A program made the translations under genes and the position numbers. A DNA stretch of 64,000 nt, taken from Pholiota molesta (lineage: Eukaryota > Basidiomycota > Agaricomycetes > Agaricales > Strophariaceae). Positions 11,797 to 23,573 of the stretch are shown piece after piece. The notes below the pieces were generated by a model. It made no database searches, was not told the DNA's origin, and worked only from the letters and a program-made list of their open reading frames with translations. Location of the stretch: assembly GCA_014925825.1 (NCBI GenBank), contig JACGCK010000085.1, positions 1 to 64,000 of the forward strand. The letters are read 5' to 3'. Position 1 is the stretch's first letter. Each line of letters starts with the position of its first letter.

Positions 11797-13348
11797 GACT
11801 GCATTTGTTTTTTGTTTTTATCTTTTCATTTGTTATGTCGTTGCTTTCTAAGTTATAGCTTATGTACAATACTCTATGCAGTCAAAGAATACCTATATGA
11901 ATTCATTGCCCACATCTAACGATTCTCTTACAAAAATGAAGACTCGAGTGTGCTAGGTAGGATTAAGCAGTAGCTCTCAGGACCTAAGGAAAGCTAACGA
12001 AGCCTTGTGAGTACAAATCGGATCCATATGAACTGAGGAGACGTGAGCCTGAAGAAAAATTAACAAACAAGGAGATCGTATGGATGGATGTTGACTTTTG
12101 CTGCTACTCCGAGCGTCAAAGTCGGGAACCTTGAAGGAGCGTGTGAAGGGGCATCTTCGGGGGTTTGCTCCTCCGATACCCTTTGAAACTCACCTCTTCA
12201 TCATCAAATAGTTTGGCAACATTGACTGCAACATTATATCTTATCGTCTGCTACTTATGTCGTGTCTTTTTTTTTTTTTGTCACTCTCGGCAAGTAACAA
12301 TCACCCATGTCTCCCATGATATTGCTGAATGAATTTGGTTCATGATCAATCATCCCATCACAATGCCAAGTATGTACGTAGCGATATCGCTCTGATAACC
12401 TGGTATCTTTGCCGTGTGTCATTTATCGACATTGAGTGATTTATAGACATCTACAACGACTGTTGGTTTATCCGAGAATGTTTGAACTGGTTGTCAGCGG
12501 TACTGTAGACATTCCTGAAAGGTAGTTCAATTGAGCGCTATCAGGCGCTATCTCATGGAAGGCTACTGAGCTAATTGATTACATCGTGATTCTTGGTTCG
12601 CTAACCTTTTCGAGTAAATATTACCCAGGGGGTTTACAGACTAAACTTGAAATATTCTATGCACGCGATGCACGCGAAGACCTGCGAAGACGGCGGATTA
12701 ATATCATCTCGCCTTCAATATGCCGGAGTAAATGGTCTGCGGGATAACAATAACCTGATCAGTGTCATTACACTACTGTACAGCTGTAATCGATGCTGGC
12801 GGCATCTCACGCATCAAGAAGAGAATAAGCCATCCATATGGTTCGCATTAGATTCAAGCACAAGTTGACAATCATAGCAGATCGTAGCTCAGCGCTCAAC
12901 GTTCAGCGCTCAGCCTTCGATGCCAATTTGACTATCAAACCCATCACTGCAGTGTTTCCATTCTTTCGCCTAATTATATAGAGCACTAAAGTAAGTAGTA
13001 CTTGTCATAAATAGGTCATATTCGTATCCCGGTCAAAAATAGCCGCAAAATCATCGGGTCTAATAATTTACGCTTGTCCCGATGGATTGCGGTGGACCGA
13101 CATACAAAAGGCGACTTGATAATCTGGATTTTACCTTCCTCGGCTTTCTTTCTCAACTTCGGTGTCCTCGGCCTTCCTTCAGGTTACTCTTCTATCATAA
13201 CAGAGGGTATAAGCCTCGTTTCCTCTCCATCGATCAATTTTATTCCTTTCCCTCCTGTCTTTACGAACTGGAATTACTCCTCCTACTTCACTAATTACTC
13301 ATCTCGTTTCCTAATAACCGCGAAAAGATAGCAAAAAAGCTGGACAAA
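11797..13348. other. Intergenic between RIF1-like gene and chitin deacetylase
   Basis: About 1.55 kb without a convincing gene. A short reiterated motif built on CAGCGCTCAACGTT occurs at about 12888-12918; a longer relative of it lies at 18470-18530. The right end (13130-13348) is pyrimidine-rich, as expected for a fungal promoter. Confidence 0.4.
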
Positions 13349-15623
13349 ATGTTAACCTCTTCCTCCATACTTCGGACCGTTATTTCTCTTGGTGCCCTCT
13401 CTGCGCTTGTTTTTCCGGAGGTGATTGCAGACCGAACAACAGAGGCCGGGGAAGCTTCAATTACTGGTCAGTTTGAGTACCCTTTTATATTATCTTTTAA
13501 TTTTCGTATGCTTTGAAAATTTCCGTTGGATGCTGTGAGCCCAAGGCGGCGAAAGCGGCTTTCTGTCAAAGTGACATGTTGGCCATGTCAGATGTTGCTC
13601 GTTCTTTTTCGAGGAGAATCAAGTTGACTAACGCGACCGTGGCTTTGGCCATAATGTGTGCTTCGATGTACTAATTTAAATGATTCTTCTCAATTGTTAT
13701 AGATCCCTCTGAGGAATGCACGTCCTATGGCTACACTCCGGTCACGAACGCACTACCAAATTTTCCTACCATAGGCAGTCCTGCCACTATTGTCCCAGGA
13801 GACACGGCCGCAATGGCAAAGTGGGCCTCGATCCAAGGCAGCGTGCCGAATATTGCGCCCAAGGTACGTTGATAAGCACCTAAATAATAGAGACTGGTAC
13901 TAACGTCTGACGGATTGTTTTCTGATTGAACTAGGGTACTGTGAACGGTGATTTTAGCGGCGTAAATTATACACCAGACGATCCGGACTGTTGGTGGACG
14001 TTTGATAAATGTGTTACACCGAAAGCGCCGGGGTTGTTACCTGATATCGCTACGATGCCTGAGGTAAGTTTATCGCCACTGCCATTGAAAAAAGATTCTT
14101 CAAATAATACTTATTCCTTGACAGCCTGAAACATTGGGATACGGTTTTGATGACGGACCGAATTGCTCGCACAATGCTTTCTACGACTTCCTTACTTCAC
14201 AGAATCAGAAAGCCAGTAAGTCGTCTAACTTCAACTTGATATAATAGTTCAAATTTCTCATTGGATGCCACAGCCATGTTCTACATTGGAGGCAATGTAA
14301 TGGACTTTCCGTTAGAAGCTCAAAGGGCTATTACAGATGGTAAATTTAAGAATTTAATCATGGACTGGAATACCGACTGATGTTTGTTCTTAGGCCATGA
14401 GGTTTGTGTTCGTGAGTAAGCATCTTTCAGTTCATTCGTGCTTTCTGACGAATATCGTCCGGGATGCATCGATGAAGATACATGGTCGCATCATTACAGT
14501 AGGTGTTTATTTGACTATATGGGAAGGTTTTCTCAATTTCGTACCAGTGACCTCATTTCAGAGTCAAGATGCCTTTGCCGAACTCTATTACAGTCAGTGT
14601 TCTTGACTTCCCTTGAGCTTCTGGCTGCTTACTCTCTTTACAAAGCTGTAAGAGCAACTGCTACAAAGCTATTGATCGATATTTTAAAATTCCCATCGAC
14701 CACAGATGCTTGCAATTAAACTGGTCTCTGGAGTAACGCCAACATGCTGGAGGGTGAGCATACTCTTGTTAGCCATCTAAACAGACTCTGAAAAAGTCGG
14801 CTTGTCTTCCAGCCCCCATTCGGAGACGTCGATGATCGAATTCGCGCCATCGCAAAGGGTCTAGGGCTTCGCACAATCATTTGGTCATACGACTCCGATG
14901 ATTGGCAATTTGGTGCCGAACCCAACGTAACTCAGGCTACTGTCGATGGCAACTACCAGACTATGATAAACGACGCCAATAACGGAAAGTTTGCAGATGT
15001 GAGTGTTGATATCGGCGCAGGGCTTCAAGCTCTAAGATTCTGCGCACTGAGGTGCTTATCATGGATTGATTTTAGGCTGGCACGATTATTTTGGCTCATG
15101 AATTGAATAATTTCACCATGAGTGAAGCGATCAAGTTCTATCCTATCCTTAAGGCAGCATTCAAGGTTGGTTTGCATGATTCCCTACACCCTGACACGTT
15201 CTTCTCACTTCAAATGTGATAAACAGAATATCGTTCCCGTCGGGGTTGGCTTTAACATCTCTCAACCCTATCTGGAAACCAACTATACCCTGCCCTCGTT
15301 TGCACAATGTCAGTTGTATTTTTATACCTATTTTTAGATCGTATTTGATGATAGCTTCATTCTTCTACATAGACACGCAAGGCATAACGACGTTGGCTGC
15401 TAATTCTACTACTAACACTGCCCTACCTTTCGTTACTCTCCAACCATCAACTTCTGGCTCGCCTTCTACCCAGACCAAAACTTCCACTTCCGCCTCGACT
15501 TCTTCGTCCACAACTACGGCCTCAAAGTCAGGCGCTCGTTCGCTGCAGTTAGAATGGAATAAGCTTTGGACTCTGGTATTTGGACTGACAAGCGCGATGG
15601 CGACGGGTGTTTTTCTGGTTTAG
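13349..15623 (+). CDS. GPI-anchored chitin deacetylase
   Basis: A secreted polysaccharide deacetylase (carbohydrate esterase family 4) that removes acetyl groups from cell-wall chitin. ATG at 13349 gives a signal peptide (MLTSSSILRTVISLGALSAL). The NodB domain shows YGFDDGPNC (metal and catalytic Asp pair) and HTWSHHYM (the H-x3-H metal site), the latter split by an intron. It continues TPTCWRPPFGDVDDRIR, DSDDWQF and ILAHELNNFTMSEAI (catalytic His). The C-terminus is a Ser/Thr-rich linker followed by a hydrophobic tail (LWTLVFGLTSAMATGVFLV), typical of a GPI signal. About a dozen small exons join at good GT-AG sites, including a long first intron of about 240 nt. The region 14593-14705 joins in frame only if a 2-nt exon (CT, 14646-14647) is used or if one base is wrong. 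Family assignment is firm. Confidence 0.9.
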
Positions 15624-16384
15624 TGGTACGGAAGACATGTCACGGACTCAAAATTCCAACTTACTCGCGATACTTACGGACTAAAGGACTGATTAGGACA
15701 CTCTTACTATTAGTATTACACATGACTCGACATATTAGACGCTCAGGACACCTGAAAGGTGATGGGTGACTTATTCAATGCAATTACATTTTAGATTGGT
15801 TGAGCAAGTCATCTTATTTTATCGTTCACAACGATAATGCACTAGTAGCACATCGAGCATTTCACCTTATCATCGATCTCGACCATCACCTGCCTCTGCG
15901 CGTCGCTGCTAAATTCGCATGTCGCCTCACCCACTTTCTTTGGGATTCCACCCCGATCGTAATAGTATGTACCAATGCGCCGCAGACACCTCTGGACGTA
16001 CATTTTGGTCAAGCTACAGCGGTGTCAGGGATAGAGGTACACTTTCGGGAGGACGAGGATGCCTCGCCATGGCCGTGACTACTACGAAACATGAGTGTTG
16101 CCTGCTTCTACGATCGCAGCTGGGCGCAGTCCCCTCCTCTCCTTCAATAAACGCGTAGAAACCCTTGTCATATGAGCTGCAACGCGGTATCGCGAACTTG
16201 CGCAAACTAGGAAGCTCTGGTGAATTAACATCAGAGATGATTTCATCTGATGCCCTTTCGATGGACGAAGTAATATTGTGTGTTACATTTCGTGTAATTT
16301 TTCAAAACGTCTATATGAATTTACTGCTCACCCCTCTTGTGGATGCAAGTCGCGCTATGTGAATGCATATAATGTATAGAGGAC
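15624..16384. other. Intergenic; contains a block duplicated near 29.6 kb
   Basis: No gene recognised. The stretch at about 16165-16265 resembles 29603-29690: both read catat-agctg-aacgcggt and later gatttcatc-gacgccctttc with small differences, so it is one copy of a dispersed or segmentally duplicated sequence beside a kinase gene. Confidence 0.4.
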
Positions 16385-18025
16385 TTAGCGTGAGGCAACC
16401 AGATGTACTGATTGCCATATCGACCGAGGAAGTTGTGTGAGCCTGAAGAAGAATAGACGAATAGAAGGGATGAAATAGGGCGGTAAGTATTCACTATAGC
16501 ATATTGCTCGAAGAACCTTTGTCACAAGGGGTGTCGGTGGCTGGCGATATGCTGCCCATTTTCGCTGGAAGTCCGCTGGAAGGTATGACCATCGGTCATA
16601 CTTATCGTAGGGTGTAGACCATTCTGGTTTCGGATCCTCCTTCTTGTTCAACTGATCTTCGGTCAAGTCAGCCCGCATCTGTTCGAAAAATTGGAGAGCT
16701 TCAGCTGCTGTGAAGCGACTGCCTATGTCTCTCGTGGTCATTTTATCGAGAAGGGGTGCTAGCATAGGGATGTGTCGTGTATAAGACTGTCAAGGTCAAT
16801 GAGCCAAAGTAGTAGCCAATGCCATATGTTACCTTACCTGATAATGCTTGCAAAACACCACGCCCAACGTTCCAACATCAAAGGCGAAGGGGTTGTAGTC
16901 AAACTCTCCCTGTGTGGTATCATATGGATGATGGCCTGACCCATCGAACGAATCTCGGTAGGGTCGCCGGTAGTCTTCCTTTCTTATGTTGCGGGGTACC
17001 ATGATCGATATGTTGAAATCCATCAGTGCATACAAGAGTTTTTCTTGTTTCCGCAATTCGATTCGGTGAGAAGGACGATTATAACTAGTAAAGTCTAGCA
17101 GATCAAATATTGAATCATCATCGTCAAAAAGATTTACAAGTGCGTTCTGCATCTTCATGTCCTGGATGTTGTAATAAACGTCAATAGCCCGATGGACGGT
17201 AGTAACAAATGTTACTTACTCGATGGATAATATTGTGTGTATGCAAAAACGCTAACCCCTACAAACTGTTAGCGAGTTACGAGGGGTAAAGTATATAATC
17301 AAACAGTTACCTTGAGCATCGAATGCATGATATGAAGAATTTCGCGCATGGTATGGTTCTTCGGTTCGGTGATATGGACGCCCCACCTTGACATGCTTGG
17401 ATTAGAATATGGTTTCTTGCGCATAGGTACGAATCTGGACTCACCTCGGCATGACTGCCAACCAAAAACCTCGGAATGGTACCAGATCTAATATAGGGAT
17501 TATGCAGTTTTCTCTGAGCGTGTCGAATCCTTGCTCGCGCAGAAAGCAAAGAATGCGATACTCTTCACTGTCGTCGAGGACCAGCTTTATAGCGACATGC
17601 CGCCGTTCTGAATCTTGTGCATACACCACTTTTCCCTAGCGAATGCAGCAATGTAATTATTAGAGTTGTGAGTGGATTGAAATAATGAGCACTCTCACCG
17701 ATGAATCGGAGGCACGAAGCGGCCGGCTTTTTTCCGTATATGGACGCGCATTGTAGTGTGCGTAAGGATAGTTGGCTTGAGCAACTTCGTCAAATGGAAT
17801 TGCTGGAACTGTCGTTACGTCTGGTTGGTCCTCGAAGTATATACGATTGTACAACGTGTATCCGCGACTACGAAACCATTGAACAATTTCTGGATCATCC
17901 CAAAAGTCCATAACCTTGTAGTACATGTCTTCTGATTTTCCTGTCGAGAGCAATTCGGTCAGCATCTGCGTTGTTTCGACAGAAGTCATGAGCTGGTTCA
18001 TCTTGGATAGTTCGGGTGCCTTCAT
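16385..18025 (-). CDS. Kinase-like protein K1
   Basis: First of five minus-strand paralogues. Exons in order from 18025: an N-terminal domain (MDFWDDPEIVQWFRSRGYTL, then YPYAHYNARP); GKVVYAQD and HVAIKLVLDD with the beta-3 lysine; a short HTMREILHIMHSML helix; FLHTHNIIHR just before the intron that splits the catalytic loop; ALMDFNISIMVP in place of a DFG loop; then APLLDKMTTRDIGSRFTAAE and a hydrophobic C-terminal tail (PPYFIPSIRLFFFRLTQLP). In this copy the exon after the split begins MKMQNALVNLF, matching the HRDIKxxN loop of its paralogues. The glycine-rich loop is reduced to GK. It is probably an atypical Ser/Thr kinase, possibly membrane-associated through the tail; substrate unknown. 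The start at 18025 was chosen by similarity to paralogue length; MNQLMTSVE slightly downstream is an alternative. Confidence 0.7.
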
Positions 18026-18352
18026 AAAATATTCAGAACTGGGGTTCAGCACGGTAACTTGTACGAATTCACACAGGTAAGCACGTACTGGAGGTGTCTG
18101 GCCACTGCGAGGAGGAAAAAGTTGATGTTGGAGACGTATAGTGCCCCCGCGCGCTGTGATCCCAACATATGTGCAAATACGCACTTATTGTGTAAGGCAA
18201 GCGCGGGGCTATGTATGTATAATTGGTGAGCTGGGGTGAAAAGGCCCAATGGCTGGCTCTTGATGAAGTATCGATCTGGATCTGGTGCTTGGTAGGACTT
18301 GGAATAGAGTCTAGATACCTCTGAGTCTTACAATTGAGTAGAAAGTTGAGGA

Positions 18353-18470
18353 AAGAGGTGGCGCAACACCAAATACGAATAAATAATAGAGTCTACGCCA
18401 GGACTCGGACTCCCGCCTGTGTGCGATTCCGACGACAACGCTAGTCCATTCGTGCGATGTGTATGGCGGC
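18353..18470 (-). mobile_element. SINE-like tRNA-derived element, copy 1
   Basis: On the minus strand this stretch has an A-box-like TGGACTAGCG (18448-18439) and a B-box-like GAGTCCGAGTCC (18412-18401). The latter sits in a T-arm-like hairpin (CGGGA, 7-nt loop, TCCTG). It ends with a tail reading GTATTTGGTGTTGCGCCACC before CTCTTTC. The same tail with small changes occurs in copies at 27.9 kb and 32.2 kb. This is the layout of a polymerase III SINE derived from a tRNA. Without target-site duplications or genome copy number the call is tentative. Confidence 0.45.
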
Positions 18471-18535
18471 TCAATGTTCAGCGCTCAATGCTCAGCGCTC
18501 AACCCTCAGCCCTCAGGCGCTCAAGCTCAAGACTA
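18471..18535. repeat. Imperfect tandem CTCAG/GCTCAA motif
   Basis: A short run of reiterated GCTCAATGTTCAGC-type units next to SINE-like copy 1. A shorter relative lies at 12888-12918. It is an imperfect short tandem repeat with no coding value. Confidence 0.5.
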
Positions 18536-19782
18536 AAAAGAGACAAGCCTTCTACTTTTACTGGCAGCCGTTAGTGCCATTGCACCGCTCACTCAAGTGC
18601 AATCAACGCCCTATTCGCAACTGCCTGCTATCCTATCTGTGCTCATGTCCCACCAAGTCTCACCTATTAATGGGAACGGTGCCTCTCACTGAACCCAGAT
18701 AACCCAACAGATAGGGATCCACCTTCTGCTCTAGATTGGAACAAAGGAGGCGTCTTGATTGATCAAAACGGTATCCTTACCGATCTCCTGTTCGTCCCAT
18801 TCATCGCCTCTGTCTTCTTTTCATTCTGTTCTTGCTGTTTTCAATGAAGTTGGCGGTAGGGTCACGACGCGGCAATCTCCAATGCTTGTCATTCCCATTG
18901 GAGAGACTCTTGAGTCATAGATGCTTCGAGCACGCTGCTGGTCTCTTCGATTCTTAATTTCGTTGGCTGCTCCACTGTCATTCCGCATCTATCCTTCTGA
19001 AACGGAATCCCTTCTGTTCAGTACCGCTTTTGTTCCCTGTTTACGCGTGTAAGGTCAGGATCCAGAGGTACTACATAAGGTGCTCGCGGTGTATACAGAT
19101 ATCAAAGTTGGCTAATCATGGTATCATATTCTGACAATCATGACGCTTGCCCACGCTTATTTTGGTCTTTTCTGCTGCCATCGCCCTTCTTGATCTGTGG
19201 TGGAATAATAATCTACAATTGTTCGCAGGAACACAGACTCATACAACTATCTGCTGTTCTCTTTCGAAATGGCCGCCGTTACACGCTGGGACCGTGTGTG
19301 GTACTGGAGGAATACTGATGGTCCTGTCCAGACGCGGTGATGATTGGGTATGTCGATCAATCTGTTGGATATAATGACCAAAGTTCATCCGCGCTTGGTT
19401 TGAACTTTGAACGCGTGGAGGGTTCTATCACTCCTACTCATCGTGTTCTTCCTGGAAGATCGTTGAGCCAGTTTTTCATTCAGTCACTGATATACTCATC
19501 ATTTGGTGTTGTGTCTCTTTGGCTAGAAGGATGTGTCTTGACCAACCGATTACTCATGCCTATTGAATCTTCTGATGAGCCTTTTTTGAGTGATGTTGCA
19601 TATGTTGCAGCTCCATACACCAAAGCGCTTCACGGAGATGATGGGTTTCGAGATCTTTGACGACTGCCTTTCGATGCCTCCATGCCCACAGATGCGCCCG
19701 TTAGCAACTAGCGATGGGATAAATAATCAAGCAGCTCAACCTGTGTCGGCTCCTCCTATGTAGTATAACTAATTTACACACC
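18536..19782. other. Gene-poor stretch, nothing recognised
   Basis: Several short open stretches of up to about 107 codons exist (for example 19337-19660) but none shows a recognisable family, conserved motif or splice structure. It is probably decayed repeat or intergenic sequence. Confidence 0.4.
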
Positions 19783-19955
19783 CGCAGGCCAGGCAGCTTT
19801 GCTGATGGAATATTTTGTCTAGCAGGGTGCCATCGTTTATCCACTTATCCAAAGAGAGTTTTTTTGAGACGACTTTCCTCAGGCTGTCAGCGACGACTCT
19901 TCCAACCCTTCGAGTGCATCGGACCAAGATTCAGTCACCATCCTACGACTTATGA
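19783..19955 (+). pseudogene. Degraded RIF1 tail fragment, relic A
   Basis: GCAGGCCAGGCAGCTTTG here matches the RIF1-like tail at 11536 (GCAGGCCCGGCAGCTTTG), and it is still closer to relic C at 25675. Further on, DDFP-SDDS-SSASD-DS can be read, paralleling DDLPGSDDS-SSVSGSESD of the intact tail. It is the last part of the RIF1 3' exon in the same orientation, heavily decayed, with stops. It lies left of kinase gene K2. Confidence 0.45.
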
Positions 19956-20182
19956 TAGGACAGTTGTAGAATAAGTTGCCTAAGCCTTCTTCGGGCGCGC
20001 TCTCGAAACATACATAGATCGCCAACGTAAACCAGGTCCAGACCCTAGTATTTTAGTCTCGAACTTTATGTTACATTCCTCTCAGTGATAACCAATGCGA
20101 TACAGATGGATACCCATCTAATACTCTAAGACATGAATATCTAGTTGTGCAATGTACGTAAGGTATGCATCATATACGGGAA

Positions 20183-21826
20183 TTAACGAAGGGCAAGGAA
20201 GGCAGTGAATCGTAAGAATACGGAGCGAGGAAACGACGTGAGCTTAAAGAAAAACCAACGGGTAGTAGGTATAAATGGGGTTGGCAACCACTGCTTGAAA
20301 TATATCGTCCTGAGCGCTCTCGTTATGAAAGGCGTTCGCGGGTTTCGATATGCAGCCCACTTTCGTTGAAAGTCTTCCGGGAGGTCTTCCCAGCGATCGT
20401 ACTCATCATGGCGGATCATGATTCCCTTCGGATTCGGATACTCTTCCAGAGTCAGTTGATCCTCAGTTAGCTCCAAATACATATCCTCGAAGAATTGTAA
20501 AGCCTCTGCTGCGGTAAAACGGCTCTTTACATCTTGGGTGGTCATTTTATCAAGTAAAGGCGCCAGCATATGGATATGCCGCGAGTATTGCTAATCCAAG
20601 TCGATGAGTGGAGGAGAATTATGATTGATGCAGCAGGATTCCTCACCTGAAAGTGATTGCAGAACTCCACTCCCGTAGACCCTACATCATATGCAAAAGG
20701 GTTGTAGTCGAATTCCCCCTGGCTCGTATCGTATGGTTGATTGCCCGACCCAATGAATGATTCTCCGTAGGGCAGTCGATAGTCTTCCCTCTTGATGTCT
20801 GGCGGCGCCATCAGCGATACATCGAAGTCTATCAATGCGTATATGAGTTTTCCTTCTCGTCGCAATTTCACCTGATTTTCATTAATTAACGCTGAACCAT
20901 CATCAGAAAAGTGATTTATGAGCAAATTGTTCAATTTGATATCCTGTATATCTGGGTTATTAGTATCATTTCATTTGAAGGACACAAGTACTTACCCGAT
21001 GAATAATGTTGTGGGCATGCAAAAACGTCAATCCCTAAAGCAAAAGGAATTGTCGAAGTTAATTAACCACAATTAAAAATATGGAGATTGCATACCTTCA
21101 ACATCGAATGCATCACATCAAGTATCTCGCGCATGGTGTGGTTCGATGGTACCGCGACTCTGCCCCCCCACCTTGAGTGGTCGAAATCAGTATATGTATT
21201 TCCTGCAAAGGCATTGAAACTAACCTTGGCATAACCACAAATAAAAAGTCGTTAAACGGTAAGAAGTCCAGTACCGGCAATATGCAGTTCGCTTGAAGTG
21301 TCTCCGGCCCTTTGTCGTGCAAAAAACGTAGAATGCGATACTCCTCCCCATCAGCTAGAATCAATTTTATGGCAACATGGCGAAGTTGTGAGTCCTGGGC
21401 ATATATAACCCGTCCCTAACAGTCATGTATAAGCAAAATCCAATAGTGATATTATTTAATACTGCTCACCGATGTTTCGCTTGTGCGAAGTGGCATTTCA
21501 TCGAGATCAAATATCGTTCCATTATGATACGCATAGGGATAACTACACTCGCCTGCTTCGTCAAACGGAAGGGTTGGTGTTGTCGAGTTCAATCGCGACC
21601 AGGTACGGTGATACAGTGTATATCCGTGTTTGCGAAACCACTCGATGATGTCTGGAGAATCCCAAAACTTCCAAACGGCATCCCAATCCTCGACATCTTT
21701 CTGTTTGAGTACTTCTTTCATCATCGTCATATCTTCTTGACGAAGAGCGAGATTTTGGTCCATATTTCTCATTTGAGCTGCCAGTAGGGGTGCTTGAGGC
21801 ATGTCAACATTTGGTTGAAAAGACAT
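20183..21826 (-). CDS. Kinase-like protein K2
   Basis: Second and most divergent paralogue. From ATG 21826 the N-terminal domain reads KFWDSPDIIEWFRKHGYTL and SYPYAYHNG. GRVIYAQD and HVAIKLILAD follow with the beta-3 lysine. FLHAHNIIHR and DIKLNNLLINHF, joined across an intron (GTAAGT...ATACAG), form a complete HRDIKxxN loop. ALIDFDVSLMAP replaces DFG by DFD, keeping the metal-binding Asp. The C-terminal lobe (APLLDKMTTQDVKSRFTAAE) and hydrophobic tail (FIPTTRWFFFKLTSFPRSVF) are as in the other copies. All exons read through without breaks, so the gene looks functional. RIF1 relics flank it on both sides. Confidence 0.75.
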
Positions 21827-21842
21827 AGGGAGATATTATTCA

Positions 21843-22275
21843 ACGTTTGGGTTCCAAACTTCCACCGCCGCAGTAATGGGAGCGAAGATGAGAAGACGCA
21901 GGTGGAGACTGAGTTCGCGGCGGTTGTGCAGTTCCCTTCTGTGCAGGCGGCGAAGGGGGAAGACGGCTCCCTCTCGGAACGACGGTCGTACGTCCCAAGA
22001 GAACAAGGGGAAATGGCTCGCGCTCTATCGTTTCCTCAAGGCCGCCGTACAGCAGGCAATGCCAAGTGAAAGAGAAAACACACAAGCCAGTCCCAGTCCA
22101 CAGCGAGACAAGACCGCAAGAACGATGGCGAAGATGAGTTTGAGAAGGTCGACGAGTATATCCGAGGTGTTTCTGAACTCTGTAAGCAGCAGAAAGATGA
22201 AGCGCGGAGGAAATGATCATGAAGAAGTTGATTCAGAACAAGCGGGCCGCTACCACCCGTCGTCGGCAGGTCCTC
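21843..22275 (+). pseudogene. Degraded RIF1 tail fragment, relic B
   Basis: The text RSNGSEDEKTQVETEFAAVV, then VQFPSVQAAKGEDGS, matches SNESEDERTVEAELTAAV and RFPSVQTEGEDG of the RIF1-like gene (10975-11080). Further on, RSTSISEVFLNSVSSRKMKR matches RSTSIPEALLSSVSGRKRK. Small insertions and frame changes show it is not translated as one product. It starts a few bases beyond the K2 start codon, so K2's promoter must lie in this relic, and it stops just before the gene at 22330. Confidence 0.75.
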
Positions 22276-22329
22276 TACTTACTGAAGTAAGTACCATCCT
22301 ATGCCAACCTTGTCCCAACACAATCCTCA

Positions 22330-23210
22330 ATGCTGGAGTATTACGACTCCAGTCCGTACGTCCTCGAAACACAACAAAGACGCCTTAGGCCTGCTCTCTC
22401 CCTTTCCGATGCAAACATAAGATGTTTGGTCTGGGCGGAAGATGCGCTTGCATTCATCCATTTCGTTCCTACATCTCTCTTCACTCTCCAACTGATCGTT
22501 GCGGATCAGAACCTTGAAGCAGCTTCCACTGCGATCATGCATTCTTTGCCATACAAAGTTTTCACAGGCATAGACAAAAATTTTGTGGAAAGCATTCTAT
22601 ATGATCCGAGCCAACCGAGCGCCTTTCCCCACTCTGTGTGCCTTGAGTTGACAACTCCAGGCTCTATGGACGATCCCGAGAAGATCTTCATTCATCCTAT
22701 GTCGCAATTTTATTGTGATGTACACGACAACAGCCGAACCCTGTCTCACCCCCCCTTCTCTGATAACATACGATTTCCGACGCGCATAGCCTTCCTTGAC
22801 TCTATGATTGCGATGAACTTGGACCCTCCTTCTGGTCGAAGCCATTCCAAAGTGACATCAATGTTGCTGAACTGGATAGCCTACCTTTTCACTTACACTT
22901 TACGCAAAAGGCCTGCAGTTCTCTCCAACGGAGATCTTGAACCAGAACGGAAGGAGGTTTTGCAAAGTCTCAGGGAGGAAAATCGGCCATACTTCAACGC
23001 TTATGCACGAAGGGCTGTTAACTGGGAGGAACTTGCACTGGGTCGTAAGAAGATACTGGAAAAACTTGGGTGAGTCATAGTTTTTCCTCTTTCGAACATA
23101 CCAACCAATCTGACGATCTTGTCATTAGGAGGCATGAGGAAGCGCGGCGTCCGCTCCCTCCACCTTTTCCCGGGAATCCTGCATTGTTGTTGGTCATTTT
23201 TGTGTCCTGA
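22330..23210 (+). CDS. Uncharacterised lineage-restricted protein
   Basis: ATG 22330 opens MLEYYDSSPYVLETQQRRL. The body contains WAEDALAFIHFVPTSLFTLQ, PDPxxI-type FIHPMSQFYCDV, NIRFPTRIAFLDSMIAMNLD and ENRPYFNAYARRAVNWEELA, then RKKILEKLG. This order fits an abundant uncharacterised Agaricomycete family that carries a conserved VPT...L pattern near the N-terminus and an FP...AFLDS segment in the middle. One intron (GTGAGT at 23070 to ATTAG at 23128, 59 nt) joins a short last exon rich in Pro and ending in VIFVS-stop at 23210. The reading frame is intact. Function unknown. Its promoter region is made of RIF1 relic B. Confidence 0.6.
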
Positions 23211-23573
23211 GGAGCCCATTTCATCATTGATCACTTAGCATGCAGGGCAAAACGTAAAGCTAATCTGCTTGCGAATCAAAAGTAGCCTGGTAGATCCCCT
23301 GCAAATCAGTGCGATAGTTCTGATGCTTCTTATTTAGGCGTCCATATTCCCTTCTTGCTAGCAATGGAACACGTTCTGTCATTACGAATCTTTCTCGTTT
23401 CGTCCGCTGAATCTTCACCGCAGTCCCACATAATCATTCCCGTTGTTTTCGTTTGGCTAACTTACCTATGATGGTTTCGGCATTTGTAGATCCCTATTTT
23501 CTTTTCTTTAGTAATTGCAGTGTTGTTTGATCTCGCACCTCAATCATATCCAAAGAACCACAACGACTACAAC
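23211..23573. other. Intergenic, no gene seen
   Basis: AT-leaning sequence between the convergent ends of the gene at 22330-23210 and the minus-strand relic that follows. Nothing recognisable beyond possible 3' untranslated regions. Confidence 0.35.

Noticed and set aside
19380..19450. Possible third copy of the 29.2/29.9-kb block
   Set aside because: Only one short word (GAACGCGTGG) matches; the rest does not align by eye.
19337..19660. 107-codon plus-strand ORF
   Set aside because: Composition and lack of homology-like motifs suggest chance; it sits in decayed repeat-rich DNA.
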